Positions 7,327 to 16,515 of a stretch of 64,000 bases of DNA are shown here, piece by piece. The notes beneath the pieces were generated by a model, which was not told the DNA's origin, did no database searches, and worked only from the letters and a program-made list of their open reading frames with translations. The first letter of the stretch is position 1. Every line of letters begins with the position of its first letter. Origin of the DNA: Peptoclostridium acidaminophilum DSM 3953 (GTDB lineage: Bacteria; Bacillota; Clostridia; Peptostreptococcales; Peptostreptococcaceae). The stretch spans positions 751,183 to 815,182 of the forward strand of contig NZ_CP007452.1 in the NCBI RefSeq assembly GCF_000597865.1. Direction: 5' to 3'. The translations under genes and the position numbers were made by a program.

Positions 7327-9024
7327 ATGAAAATATGGATAACACACGGTTATTTTTTGACTGGAACAGGAAGCAATCTATATGTACAGAACTTATCAAA
7401 GCAACTTTGTTCAATGGGGCACGATGTGACGCTGTTTTGCCAGGATAGGGAATTTGAAAAGCAGAAATTCATAGATTCGGGATATGTATTTGACGCGAAT
7501 AATGAACAAGCAGAGTTGATCCATACAAAAGTAACCCCCTATGAAGGCAAGTGCACATGTTTTGTGCCAAATATAGGCAAGGTGCTTCCTGTGTATGTCA
7601 AGGACAAATATGAGGGATTTGATGTTCACGAGATTCCTCAGCTTTCAAAAAGTCAATTGGAATACTACATTGATTGCAATGCTAAGGCGCTGAAATCACG
7701 CCTTTTGCATGAGAAACCGGATATGATTATAAGCAATCATGTTGTAATGCAGCCAGTATATGTGAAGAGGGCTCTTGAAGGCACTGAAGGCATAGTAAAT
7801 TTCAATGTGGTTCACGGAAGCGCATTGAATTTTTCGGTGAGAAAAAGCGAACTTGCATCAAGCTATGCGATAGAGGGACTGAGCGTGGCAGACGGCATAG
7901 TATTCCTGACAGAACATTCGATGCGCGAGTTTGGCGATTATTTTGATGAAAGGGCGACTCTTACAGGCAGACGGATTCTTATTCCAGCAGGCGTAGACAT
8001 CGAAAGGTTCGTGCCTCTTGAAAAAGGACAGAGCAAGGGCGAGCGAATAAAAAGTCTGCTTGGAAACATAGAATCCGCAGGAGGAGTGTGCATGAATGCT
8101 GAGGATTATGAAAAAAACAGGATAGTATCCGGTTTGATAAAGGATTCCACGGCATCGCAGCTGAGTGAGCATAAGGCTGAGCTCATGGAAAAGGGCGATC
8201 GAAAGTGCATAGATGCGGATATAACGCAAAAGCTTGTGGGGATAGACTGGGAGAATGAAAACATAGTCCTATTCTACGGGAAATACTTATGGACAAAGGG
8301 CATTCACAACATTATACTAGCGCTGCCATTGGTGCTTAAGGAGAATCCAGATACCAGGATTATTATTGTGGGTTATGGAACATCAAGAGGATACCTAGAG
8401 TCTGTAGTAGATGCACTTGACAGCGGCGACCCGCAAAAGCTCGAGTATCTATTAAAGCACCCTAATGAATTTCAAAGTCATGTTGAGCAGGGAACCGAAA
8501 TATACTCAAAATGGATTGTCGACATGCTCGAAGATGGTGAGCTTTCAAAGGAGTATATGGATATTGCCAAGGGCAATGTTTCAGACAAGGTTATTTTAAC
8601 TGGTTTCATGGACCATGAACTTTTGAAGGATATGATACCTTGCGCCGATGTAGCCATAGCGCCGTCGATATTCCCCGAGGCATTCGGGCTAGTGGGCGTC
8701 GAAGCCTTAGCGTGCGGCGTGATCCCGCTACAGACATACCATTCGGGATTCAAATACGTTGTGGATACATACTCGGAGCTCTTCGAGCTTGATGAGAGGC
8801 TGAAAAAACTGGACAAGCTATGGCTCAGGGAAGACCTGGTTAGCAATATAGCGCTAAACATAAACACTGTATTTGAGGCTTATCGCATAGGCGGACAAGA
8901 CCTGATTGACAGGGTGAGGAGAGATGCCAGAAAAATATGCACCGACAACTATTCGTGGGCTTCGGTTGCTGAACGCTTTGTGAGCGAAGCGAAGGCCAAG
9001 AACGAGGCTGTAAATGTGCGGTAA
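7327..9024 (+). CDS. GT4-family glycosyltransferase with internal insertions
   Basis: 565 residues against a usual 350-420 for GT4 (GT-B fold). The N-terminal Rossmann half begins KIWITHGYFLTGTGSNLYV with the glycine-rich acceptor-side loop. The C-terminal half has FYGKYLWTKGIHNII (nucleotide-sugar domain start), IIIVGYG, ILTGFMDHELL and the catalytic EX7E-like APSIFPEAFGLVGVEALACG. The extra length lies in two charged segments, about residues 233-305 and 360-415. It probably acts at the membrane or cytosol on a glycan or glycolipid; donor and acceptor are unknown. It overlaps the downstream lipoprotein start by 11 bases, suggesting co-expression. Confidence 0.85.
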   Translation: MKIWITHGYFLTGTGSNLYVQNLSKQLCSMGHDVTLFCQDREFEKQKFIDSGYVFDANNEQAELIHTKVTPYEGKCTCFVPNIGKVLPVYVKDKYEGFDVHEIPQLSKSQLEYYIDCNAKALKSRLLHEKPDMIISNHVVMQPVYVKRALEGTEGIVNFNVVHGSALNFSVRKSELASSYAIEGLSVADGIVFLTEHSMREFGDYFDERATLTGRRILIPAGVDIERFVPLEKGQSKGERIKSLLGNIESAGGVCMNAEDYEKNRIVSGLIKDSTASQLSEHKAELMEKGDRKCIDADITQKLVGIDWENENIVLFYGKYLWTKGIHNIILALPLVLKENPDTRIIIVGYGTSRGYLESVVDALDSGDPQKLEYLLKHPNEFQSHVEQGTEIYSKWIVDMLEDGELSKEYMDIAKGNVSDKVILTGFMDHELLKDMIPCADVAIAPSIFPEAFGLVGVEALACGVIPLQTYHSGFKYVVDTYSELFELDERLKKLDKLWLREDLVSNIALNINTVFEAYRIGGQDLIDRVRRDARKICTDNYSWASVAERFVSEAKAKNEAVNVR

Positions 9025-10084
9025 ACCTCAAAATATAAAAAAAATGATGTTGATAATCCTGGCGGTAATTATGCTGGCCTCATTCCAAGGCTGTGTTCGT
9101 AAGCCTGTTTCGGACCAGGTGGATAACAGGGTGGAAGAAGCGAGACCCGAGGAGACTGAAACAGAAGAAACAAAGCCAGATGATACTGAAGTAACGTTGC
9201 CTGAATACAAGTTCACTTGTCCGCTGGACGGCATCGGAATTGATGAGATGCCTATAAGGCCTGTGGCCGTAACAATAGACAATTACAGGGGAGCCCGTCC
9301 GCAGTCTGGGCTTGACAAGGCCGATATTGTATACGAGGTCCCTGTAGAGGGCGGCATAACGCGCTATCTGGCAATGTTTTTCCATGGGCAGGCAGATGTC
9401 ATAGGGCCGGTGCGCTCAGCAAGGCCGTACCTTATAGATATTTCCCGCGAGTGGGACGCGGTGTACATTCATGCCGGGCAAAGCCCTCAGGCCCAGACAT
9501 ATTTTAAAAATACAAAAGTGGCCCACATTAACGAGATGTTCCACTCTTCCGGATTCTGGCGCGACAAGTCCAGAAAAGCGCCCCACAATCTCTACAGCAG
9601 CACAGACAATCTTTGGCGGGAGATTGAAAAGCTTGGACTGGACAAAGTTTCTATTCCGGAAGGTTTCGAATTCAGGGATGAAGGGGAGGAGCTATCCGGT
9701 GCCGAGGCAGCGGAGCTGAGCCTACCTTACAGCTACGGCAAGGTAGGCTACAGCTACGATGAGCAGACAGAAACGTACAAGCGATTTTTAAACGGCAATC
9801 CTTATAACGATCTGGCTTCAGGCGTTCAGCTTTCGGCGGCTAACGTTCTGGTGCAGCAGGTTGCTGTGCGGGCCTTCGACAGCGAGGGGAGGCTTGAGGT
9901 CGATTTGATTGGAGAAGGCAAGGCCTGGCTGTTTTCAGAAGGGCGTGTGATTGAGGGGACCTGGCGAAAGGACGCTGTGACTGAGCGTACTCGTTTTTAC
10001 GACGAAACAGGAGTGCTCATGCGATTGAAAACAGGGCAGACCTGGATACAGCTTGTGCCAAGCAGAGTCCAAATCAGTTATTAG
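9014..10084 (+). CDS. DUF3048 (YerB-like) lipoprotein
   Basis: 356 residues. The hydrophobic MMLIILAVIMLASFQGC segment is a lipoprotein signal with Cys near residue 27, then an E/T-rich acidic linker (about 35-60). The DUF3048 N-terminal domain follows with its conserved RPVAVTIDN, ARPQSGLDKADIVYEVPVEGGITR (split: ARPQSGLDKADIV, YEVPVEGGITR) and GPVRSARPY motifs, and the C-terminal DUF3048 domain ends WIQLVPS. These are surface lipoproteins of Firmicutes with no settled biochemical role. The start overlaps the glycosyltransferase stop; GAGG lies seven bases upstream. A terminator follows. Confidence 0.9.
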   Translation: MCGKPQNIKKMMLIILAVIMLASFQGCVRKPVSDQVDNRVEEARPEETETEETKPDDTEVTLPEYKFTCPLDGIGIDEMPIRPVAVTIDNYRGARPQSGLDKADIVYEVPVEGGITRYLAMFFHGQADVIGPVRSARPYLIDISREWDAVYIHAGQSPQAQTYFKNTKVAHINEMFHSSGFWRDKSRKAPHNLYSSTDNLWREIEKLGLDKVSIPEGFEFRDEGEELSGAEAAELSLPYSYGKVGYSYDEQTETYKRFLNGNPYNDLASGVQLSAANVLVQQVAVRAFDSEGRLEVDLIGEGKAWLFSEGRVIEGTWRKDAVTERTRFYDETGVLMRLKTGQTWIQLVPSRVQISY

Positions 10085-10145
10085 CAGCAGCTGTTTTGGC
10101 TTATGGCCAAGTAAATTTTCCGCATAACATAATATTTGTTTTTAT

Positions 10146-10171
10146 GGAGTCTTTTAAAGACTCCTTTTTTT
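10146..10171 (+). terminator. Terminator after DUF3048 gene
   Basis: GGAGTCTTT and AAAGACTCC form a near-perfect palindrome (10146-10164) followed by seven T. Confidence 0.9.
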
Positions 10172-10459
10172 ATGCTCGACTGCAAAAAAAGGCTCTGACT
10201 GTGACGAAATTTGCACAGGAGTGATTTTCCCTCCGTTTGCCAGACAAAAATAGTGATAATCATATAAAAAAGAAAACACCAACACTCGAATTAAGTATTG
10301 CTATAATATGCCTATGTAGCCTGTAAAGCACATATTTTTATTTAAAATGAGCAAGCAGGGGATTCAAGCAATAAACTTGGTGGCCACCAAGAAGTACCAT
10401 TTTAATTACTGTTTCAAAAAATACCCGTTTCAATATACATGAAGGAGGAAAATTAATTT
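10172..10459. other. Intergenic region upstream of BCCT transporter
   Basis: About 290 bases with no credible gene. It contains TATAAT at 10302-10307 without a clear -35 element, and a 16-bp perfect palindrome (listed separately) 70 bases before the start codon. The ribosome binding site GGAGG lies at about 10443-10447. Confidence 0.5.
10376..10391. promoter_or_regulatory. 16-bp perfect palindrome, possible operator
   Basis: CTTGGTGGCCACCAAG is fully symmetric and GC-rich in an AT-rich spacer. It lies about 70-85 bases downstream of the TATAAT and upstream of the BCCT start, where a repressor could block transcription. The bound protein is unknown. Confidence 0.45.
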
Positions 10460-12022
10460 ATGATAAATAAAATTGAGGAAAACGGAATAATGCCTGATAA
10501 TGTTAATAAAAAAAATAAATCGTCAGCACTGTTTTGGTATGCTGTATGCTTTACCGGAATATTTTCACTGTGGGCGGTTATCAATCCGGATTCATTAACA
10601 AATACGCTCTGGGGTTGGGTATACAAGTATCATGACAACTTCAGCTGGTTTACAATAGCGATGCCAACCTTCATACTGCTTTCATGCGGAGCTCTTGCAT
10701 TTAGCAAATACGGTAAAATAAAGCTTGGAAAAGCTAATGAAGCACCTGAATTTTCCACTTTTTCATGGATGGCTATGCTTTTTACGGCCGGCATAGGTGT
10801 CGGGCTTGTTAACTTCGGGGTTGCTGAGCCTTTAATTCACTACCTTTATTCACCGCAAGGACTTCCAGGCGGATTTGACAAGGTTGAAGCCGCAAAAAAT
10901 GCACTTTCACTGACTATGTTCAACTGGGGCCTCCCGGCATGGAGTATATATACAATTTCAGGACTGGTAATAGGATATTTCACATACCATCGTGGAGCAA
11001 AATTCTTGCCAGGTACTCCTATTGAAGAAGGTTTTAAAGATAAGAAATGGGGGAAACCGGTAGGCAAGGTTGCAAACATAGTAGCTGCAGGAGCTGCTTC
11101 GCTGACAATGGCCGCATCTATAGGTCTTGGTGTATTCCAGGTAAAAAACGGAATAAAAGCCGTTACAGGTATGGACTTCACAGGGGTAGGTTCATCTATT
11201 ATAATACTTCTTGTTATGTTTGCAATATATACAATAGCTGCGGTTTCACCGGTACAAAAGGGCATGAAAATATTGGGTGATATTAACGTTTACATTGCTG
11301 TTGCAATACTTGCATATGTGTTTTTGATAGGCAGAACTGATTTCTTCATGGGAACTATATTTTCAACATTCAAAGCTACATTCACAAGTATTGTACCTAT
11401 AAGTTTTGAAAATTATGCATATCTTGACAAAGGCTGGTTCAAGGATTGGCCTAATACCACTCTGATTTGGTGGATATCTTGGACTCCGTTCCTTGGAATA
11501 TTCATAGCGAGAATTTCAAAGGGAAGAACGATAAGAGAGATAGTGTTGGCTTCGATATTAGTTCCGACTGCTTTCTTGATAATATGGTTCAGTGTGTTTG
11601 GAGGCTACGGACTGTTTGATGCAATAGTGGGCAATGGAGAAATAGTAGATTACATCCAAAACAACCCTGATGATGTGTATCTGTCGTTTATAATGGTTCT
11701 TCAGCAGCTTCCGATGTTCCCAGTAATGGGTACATTATTCATAATATTAATATTAGTGTTCCTATCTACATCGGCAACTAGTGCTGTAATATCTCTAAGC
11801 ATGATAACTAGTGATGGTGTTGAAAATGCTCCACCAGTTAGAACAATAATTTGGTCTGTTATCACAACAATGGTTGCATTTGCAAACGTCGTAACTGGTA
11901 CGCTTAATGGAGTAAAGGCAGTTGCGGTTGTAATAGGTATTCCGTATATGTTTTTCTTATTCTTGTCCATGTCTGGCATGGTTCGTCAGATGAGAAAAGA
12001 TGTAAGGGAAGGAAGGGTGTAA
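10460..12022 (+). CDS. BCCT-family betaine/choline/carnitine transporter
   Basis: 520 residues with twelve membrane segments. BCCT marks are GIGVGLVNFGVAEPLIHY (third helix), SWTPFLGIFIARISKGRTIR (eighth helix and following loop, split: SWTPFLGIF, IARISKGRTIREI) and the NWGLPAWSIY segment. The family imports quaternary ammonium compounds by sodium or proton symport or by substrate exchange. A small membrane protein gene starts three bases after the stop, suggesting an operon. Substrate (glycine betaine, choline or carnitine) cannot be fixed from sequence, but the acyltransferase and EutH genes nearby make a catabolic rather than purely osmotic role plausible. Confidence 0.92.
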   Translation: MINKIEENGIMPDNVNKKNKSSALFWYAVCFTGIFSLWAVINPDSLTNTLWGWVYKYHDNFSWFTIAMPTFILLSCGALAFSKYGKIKLGKANEAPEFSTFSWMAMLFTAGIGVGLVNFGVAEPLIHYLYSPQGLPGGFDKVEAAKNALSLTMFNWGLPAWSIYTISGLVIGYFTYHRGAKFLPGTPIEEGFKDKKWGKPVGKVANIVAAGAASLTMAASIGLGVFQVKNGIKAVTGMDFTGVGSSIIILLVMFAIYTIAAVSPVQKGMKILGDINVYIAVAILAYVFLIGRTDFFMGTIFSTFKATFTSIVPISFENYAYLDKGWFKDWPNTTLIWWISWTPFLGIFIARISKGRTIREIVLASILVPTAFLIIWFSVFGGYGLFDAIVGNGEIVDYIQNNPDDVYLSFIMVLQQLPMFPVMGTLFIILILVFLSTSATSAVISLSMITSDGVENAPPVRTIIWSVITTMVAFANVVTGTLNGVKAVAVVIGIPYMFFLFLSMSGMVRQMRKDVREGRV

Positions 12023-12025
12023 ATT

Positions 12026-12163
12026 ATGGATAGTATAGCAATAGATCAAGCGCTAAAAGCAGGTCAAACTATCAGCCAAAGTTTGACGCAAGGAATTCTT
12101 ATAATGCTGTTCATAGGGTTCATGGGATGGGCTCTAAAACTGGCTTTTGAATCGGATATATAA
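12026..12163 (+). CDS. 45-residue single-pass membrane protein behind BCCT gene
   Basis: Starts MDSIAIDQALKAGQT and carries one hydrophobic helix, GILIMLFIGFMGWALKLAF, ending ESDI. The start is three bases after the BCCT stop, with GGAAGG (12008-12016 area) as ribosome binding site, so it is translated from the same message. A strong terminator follows about 60 bases later. No family is recognised. By analogy with small partner subunits of other sodium symporters it could be a transporter accessory protein; this is inference. Confidence 0.65.
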   Translation: MDSIAIDQALKAGQTISQSLTQGILIMLFIGFMGWALKLAFESDI

Positions 12164-12225
12164 TTTGAATTAAAATGATATTTACCATAAAACCGGAATG
12201 TGCTAACATATAAGTCGATAGAATG

Positions 12226-12289
12226 AACGTTATCCTCAATTGCTGCAATGTAAATTATAATTGTCTGCATTTGAGGATAACGTTTTTGG
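12226..12289 (+). terminator. Terminator after first BCCT operon
   Basis: A 14-bp stem, AACGTTATCCTCAA (12226-12239) with its complement (12271-12284), long loop, then TTTTT. The second BCCT start is only 40 bases away, so partial read-through may feed it. Confidence 0.8.
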
Positions 12290-12329
12290 ATATATTAATC
12301 CTTTTTTGTAAATATGCTTGAGGTGATCT

Positions 12330-13841
12330 ATGGATAAGGTAAAGGTTGATAAGGCTGTGTTTTTCCCATCTATAAGTTTGATTTTGTCAATATGCGGTCC
12401 GATTGTTATTTTTCCTGAAGCAGGAGGGAAAATAGTAACAGATATACATCACTACTTGACATTCAATCTTGGATTCTTGAACATGTGGATGGGTATAGCT
12501 GCTTTTGCTGCGGTTTTATGGCTGAGTTTTAGCAGATACGGCAATATTGTGTTTGGAGAACCTGGTGAAAAGCCTGAATACAGTGATTTTAGCTGGATAA
12601 CAATGATATTTTGCACCGGTATCGGAGCAGGGCTAATGTACTGGGGAGCAATAGAGTGGGCGTATTACTACACAGCACCGCCCTTTGGCTTACAACCAGG
12701 AACATGGGGCGCGGCTGAATTTGCAGCAACATACGGGATTTTTCACTGGGGGCCAATAGGCTGGTCTTTTTATGCTCTGCCTGCCCTGCCTCTGGCATAT
12801 TGCTATTATATAAGAAAGCAAAGCGTATTTAAAATCAGCGAAACACTGAGACAGATACTGGGCGATAGAGTGGACGGGCCTATAGGCAAAATAATTGACA
12901 TACTGTTTGTTTTTGGCGCGACCGGAGCTTCGGCAACCAGCCTTGGACTCAGCACGCCTATGATTGCTACATGTATTAGCTCTATAACGGGAATACCAAT
13001 AAGTCTGAACCTGAAGCTGTCAATACTTTTTATTGTCACCCTGATATTTTCCATAAGTGCCTATCTAGGCTTAAAGAAGGGAATACAGGTGCTAAGTAAT
13101 CTGAATGTTGTTTTAATGCTGACGGTAATGTGTTTTATATTTGCCGTGGGACCAACTATGTTTATTTTAAAAATGGGTACTACAAGTGTCGGATTGCTGC
13201 TTCAGAATTTCTTCAGGATGAGTACCTGGATGGATCCCGTTAACAATTCGGGCTTTGCTGAAAACTGGACAGTATTCTACTGGGCTTGGTGGATAATATC
13301 ATCTCCTCTTATGGGGATGTTTATTGCTAGAATTTCAAGGGGCAGAAGTGTTCGTAACATCTTGACGGGAGCGGTTGTATTCGGCAGCATGGGGTGCGCT
13401 CTTATGTTTGTAACAATCGGGAATCTCGGTCTTGATCTGCAGCTAAGAGGCCAAATGGATGTAATTGGCACTCTTAACGATGCAGGTCCCTATTTGGCCA
13501 TTGTAGGGATGCTTAAAACGCTGAAATTCAGCAGTCTTGTGATTTTGCTGTTTGCAGTTGTGGCAACAATATTTTCCGCAACCACTTTCGATTCAATTTC
13601 ATACGTATTGGCAACAGCAACATCAGAAAGCATATCAGAGAATCAGGAACCTGAAAGATGGAACAGGCTATTTTGGGCATTTTCTCTGGCTATCATACCT
13701 ACAACCCTTATTCTAATTGACGGGCCTCTTTCAGCAATACAGACAATTTCAATAATAAATGTTATTCCCGGAATCATAATAATGGTTAGTATGATGGTGT
13801 CGTTCATCAAGATGGTGAAGGCCGACAATCATATTATGTAA
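12330..13841 (+). CDS. Second BCCT-family transporter, CaiT-like
   Basis: 503 residues, twelve membrane segments. BCCT marks are IGAGLMYWGAIEWAYYYTAPP (split: IGAGLMYWGAIEW, AYYYTAPP), the helix-8 sequence WAWWIISSPLMGMFIARIS with following RGRSVRNI, and HWGPIGWSFY. The IEWAYYY stretch and tryptophan-rich helices resemble carnitine/gamma-butyrobetaine exchangers more than osmoregulated BetP; no long N- or C-terminal osmosensing tail is present. That points to substrate exchange rather than osmotic uptake, as an inference. GAGGTG precedes the ATG. A terminator overlapping the stop separates it from the convergent regulator gene. Confidence 0.9.
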   Translation: MDKVKVDKAVFFPSISLILSICGPIVIFPEAGGKIVTDIHHYLTFNLGFLNMWMGIAAFAAVLWLSFSRYGNIVFGEPGEKPEYSDFSWITMIFCTGIGAGLMYWGAIEWAYYYTAPPFGLQPGTWGAAEFAATYGIFHWGPIGWSFYALPALPLAYCYYIRKQSVFKISETLRQILGDRVDGPIGKIIDILFVFGATGASATSLGLSTPMIATCISSITGIPISLNLKLSILFIVTLIFSISAYLGLKKGIQVLSNLNVVLMLTVMCFIFAVGPTMFILKMGTTSVGLLLQNFFRMSTWMDPVNNSGFAENWTVFYWAWWIISSPLMGMFIARISRGRSVRNILTGAVVFGSMGCALMFVTIGNLGLDLQLRGQMDVIGTLNDAGPYLAIVGMLKTLKFSSLVILLFAVVATIFSATTFDSISYVLATATSESISENQEPERWNRLFWAFSLAIIPTTLILIDGPLSAIQTISIINVIPGIIIMVSMMVSFIKMVKADNHIM

Positions 13842-13889
13842 AAAGTGCTGTCTCTAAGCGATTTTATTCGACTAAGAGACAGCACTTTT
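13841..13889. terminator. Bidirectional terminator between BCCT and AraC genes
   Basis: AAAAGTGCTGTCTCT (13841-13855) pairs with AGAGACAGCACTTTT (13875-13889). The A and T ends let it serve both convergent genes. Confidence 0.9.
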
Positions 13890-13896
13890 ATTATGG

Positions 13897-16152
13897 TTAT
13901 AGTTTTGTTAAATTTATAAGCTTTACTCCGTCAGAAGGCAGCGCAAATTCCAGGGAAATGCTGTCTTCAACTGAGACAAGTAAGCTTTTGAGCCTTAACA
14001 TCTCTTTAGATTTTATGAAGTTAAAATCCTCGGTGTCGAAGTACTCGGGTTTTCCCATGTTTAGCCATTCATCGAATATGGAGCCGTTGCTCCTATCAAG
14101 TGTGTACGATTTCAATTTATATTTGCCCTTTTCAATGAGTATTTTCAGCTCAAACAGCGTGCTTTTACTGATCGCCAGGTCCTTGCCTCTTTCGTAGTAA
14201 TCGATGCTTTGCAGTATGTCGTCCAGTTTCTCCAGGTTGTTGTAGAATAAAATGACTATGCTTTTGTCGTTTTCTACTGCGTAGTGAAAAGGGCCCTTGC
14301 TTATGAGATTGCCTTTGAGCTTGCTCAGCAGATAGTAAGCATGATATACGGGTTTTTTAAGGCCGTTGTAAGTCAAAAGGCCTCTTCCGCCATGGAATAG
14401 TTTTGTGGTTTCAAGGTTGTCTATGAAATTGACCTGGGTGTCGAATCCGCTGTGCTCAACCAGAAAATCGTGTATTAGTTTGTTGGCTTTGTAGCAGGTG
14501 TCATTGAAGTAACTGTTGCTTTCGATTTTTATAAAGTAAGTATTCAATGCCATGTTGCTCTTTATGGTTCTAAGGAGTATTCTGACAAAGCCCGACATCT
14601 CCCTGTACATATCCTCTGACATTTCGACAGTGATAAAGCTTAGTTTTTTTGATTTGAAATTAATCAGGAAGTATTCCTCGTGAAAGTTGCTCGAAGGAAC
14701 AAATTCTATCCCGAAATTCAACTTGTTGAATTTGTCGCAGAAGTAATCCAGGCTGAGCGTATAAAGCTCTATCATCTTGCTATAGCTTTTGTCCTGGTGT
14801 GCAAATTCAAACTTCCACTCTCTTATGGTGGATAGGCCATACCTTTCAATGCAGTGATGAAGAAAATTTTCAAGCATGGAATGCCAGTTTCGTATGCTGA
14901 AATCCTTCTCATTGTATGTGAGTTTGAGAAACGGTTTTATGTTTTTTTGGACAAAGAAATCAAGTAGATTATCTACGTTGAACCAATTGTACAATTTTTC
15001 CTTGGAATTGTAAAAGTACATGCCCTGGCTAAATATGCCGCTGAACCTGATGTAGTCAAAGTGGATTTCGTTGTGAATTTTTTCGAGGTTCTGCTGCCAA
15101 TTCAAGTTCAGTCCGTCATAAACAAAATCGAAGTATAGTATTTTTTCGAATGATGTCCATTGCTTTTTAGTGCAGGTGACAGTGTCAATCTGAACATTGA
15201 CTATTTTGGGTTTGTTTGCAAATTCCTCGACCTTTGAGCTCTGATATTTCTGGAGAATGAGCATCAGGGCGGAAGAGTCGATAGGAAGAGATACTTTTTC
15301 ATAAGCGGCTGAGCTCTCGACAATTGACATTTGCTTTCTATATTCATTTGGAGACATGTCGTAGTTTTCCTTGAAAACCGTGCGGTAAGCCTTGGCAGAT
15401 GCAAAGCCGCTGTCAATGGCAATTTCAAGTATGCTTTTGCTTGTGTTTACAAGGTCATACATGGATTTGTCGAGGCGCAGGAGGTTAAGGTACTTGTTGA
15501 ATCCGATGTTCATCTGACTCTTGAAGAGACGTGAAAGATAGTAAACGCTTATATATTCTTTTTTTGCAAGCTCGGATAATGTGATCCTTTCGTCATAATG
15601 CTTATTTAAATATTCCAGAATTCTTATGAATCGTTGATGAAGATAATCATCTGATATTACATCAACGCTGGCGTCATCTTTTCTAAAATTCTTTACTAGA
15701 TGCTCTATTAGTTTTAGGGATTCGCTAAGCATCGTGAACTGATATGTCTCATGTTGACACATAAGGCTTACCATTATGCTTGAAAGCTTGTTTCTAATAA
15801 AGCTGTATTTTTCACCGTTAGCATCGTCAAAAAGTGTGTTGCATTCAAAATATATTTCAGAAAAGTTAGTGTAATATGCTTCATAATAGTAAGGATTTAT
15901 GAATAATGAGATTATTAAAGCTCCATCATCAACACTGGTTATTTTATGCATTTCGTTCTTGTTAATCAACACTATATCTTCAGCGCATAAGTGATAAGTC
16001 TTATCTTTTACGCTGAGTGCAACTTTTCCCCTCAAAACAAAAAACATCTCAATTTCCCTATGCCACTTAAAAGAATCATCTGCATTTTGGTAGACAAAAG
16101 CGTTAAATGGTAAGTTATTGTGATATTTGACAAATTCATATTTGCAGTTCAT
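13897..16152 (-). CDS. AraC-family regulator with C-terminal GH39-like barrel
   Basis: 751 residues, far longer than a normal 280-300 residue AraC protein. Residues about 1-110 are a cupin sensor (FKWHREIEMFFVLRGKV, then VLINKNEMHKI). Residues about 170-275 are the double helix-turn-helix (ITLSELAKKEYISVYYLSRLFK, split: ITLSELAKKEYISV, YYLSRLFK; then IAIDSGFASAKAYRTVFK and MSPNEYRKQ). The last 450 residues resemble the GH39-like TIM barrel seen in a group of Firmicute AraC proteins (YIRFSGIFSQGM, WKFEFAHQD, RGLLTYNGLKKPVYHAYYLL). ATG 16152 follows AAAGGCTGG; an upstream ATG at 16242 has none. It faces the BCCT genes and is divergent from buk, so it may control either. Confidence 0.82.
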   Translation of the reverse strand: MNCKYEFVKYHNNLPFNAFVYQNADDSFKWHREIEMFFVLRGKVALSVKDKTYHLCAEDIVLINKNEMHKITSVDDGALIISLFINPYYYEAYYTNFSEIYFECNTLFDDANGEKYSFIRNKLSSIMVSLMCQHETYQFTMLSESLKLIEHLVKNFRKDDASVDVISDDYLHQRFIRILEYLNKHYDERITLSELAKKEYISVYYLSRLFKSQMNIGFNKYLNLLRLDKSMYDLVNTSKSILEIAIDSGFASAKAYRTVFKENYDMSPNEYRKQMSIVESSAAYEKVSLPIDSSALMLILQKYQSSKVEEFANKPKIVNVQIDTVTCTKKQWTSFEKILYFDFVYDGLNLNWQQNLEKIHNEIHFDYIRFSGIFSQGMYFYNSKEKLYNWFNVDNLLDFFVQKNIKPFLKLTYNEKDFSIRNWHSMLENFLHHCIERYGLSTIREWKFEFAHQDKSYSKMIELYTLSLDYFCDKFNKLNFGIEFVPSSNFHEEYFLINFKSKKLSFITVEMSEDMYREMSGFVRILLRTIKSNMALNTYFIKIESNSYFNDTCYKANKLIHDFLVEHSGFDTQVNFIDNLETTKLFHGGRGLLTYNGLKKPVYHAYYLLSKLKGNLISKGPFHYAVENDKSIVILFYNNLEKLDDILQSIDYYERGKDLAISKSTLFELKILIEKGKYKLKSYTLDRSNGSIFDEWLNMGKPEYFDTEDFNFIKSKEMLRLKSLLVSVEDSISLEFALPSDGVKLINLTKL

Positions 16153-16515
16153 ATTACCAGCCTTTCTAATAATAAAAAAACCAAAAGAAAAAATTAAAAT
16201 AAAAACAATATTGGATAGCTTTTGTAATTTTATTATAGACAATTTGTTACGATATTACAAATGAAAAGGATGTTAATTGATTAAATCGTATTTTAAAACA
16301 GCCGTGCATAACAGACAGCAAAAAATACGCCTCGAGAAGGTGTATTTTTGCAAAGCGCAAATATGACTATCTGGCTTTGGCAAAAAAGCAATCAACTGAA
16401 ATCGTGTTTGCAACTCATAGTGTTTATTGAATGATGGTAATCTATTAATCGAAACGGTGAAAATGGTATATAATGAGTTGCTTGAAACCCGAGGTGCAAA
16501 ATCCAGGAGGAAAAA
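16153..16515. other. Divergent intergenic region, AraC gene / buk
   Basis: About 360 bases. It holds a stem-loop at 16321-16349 (AAAAATACGCCT with AGGTGTATTTTT, A/T ended) and a TATATAAT at about 16469-16476 that could be the buk -10 box; no good -35 is seen, as expected for an activator-dependent promoter. Nothing else is recognised. Confidence 0.5.
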
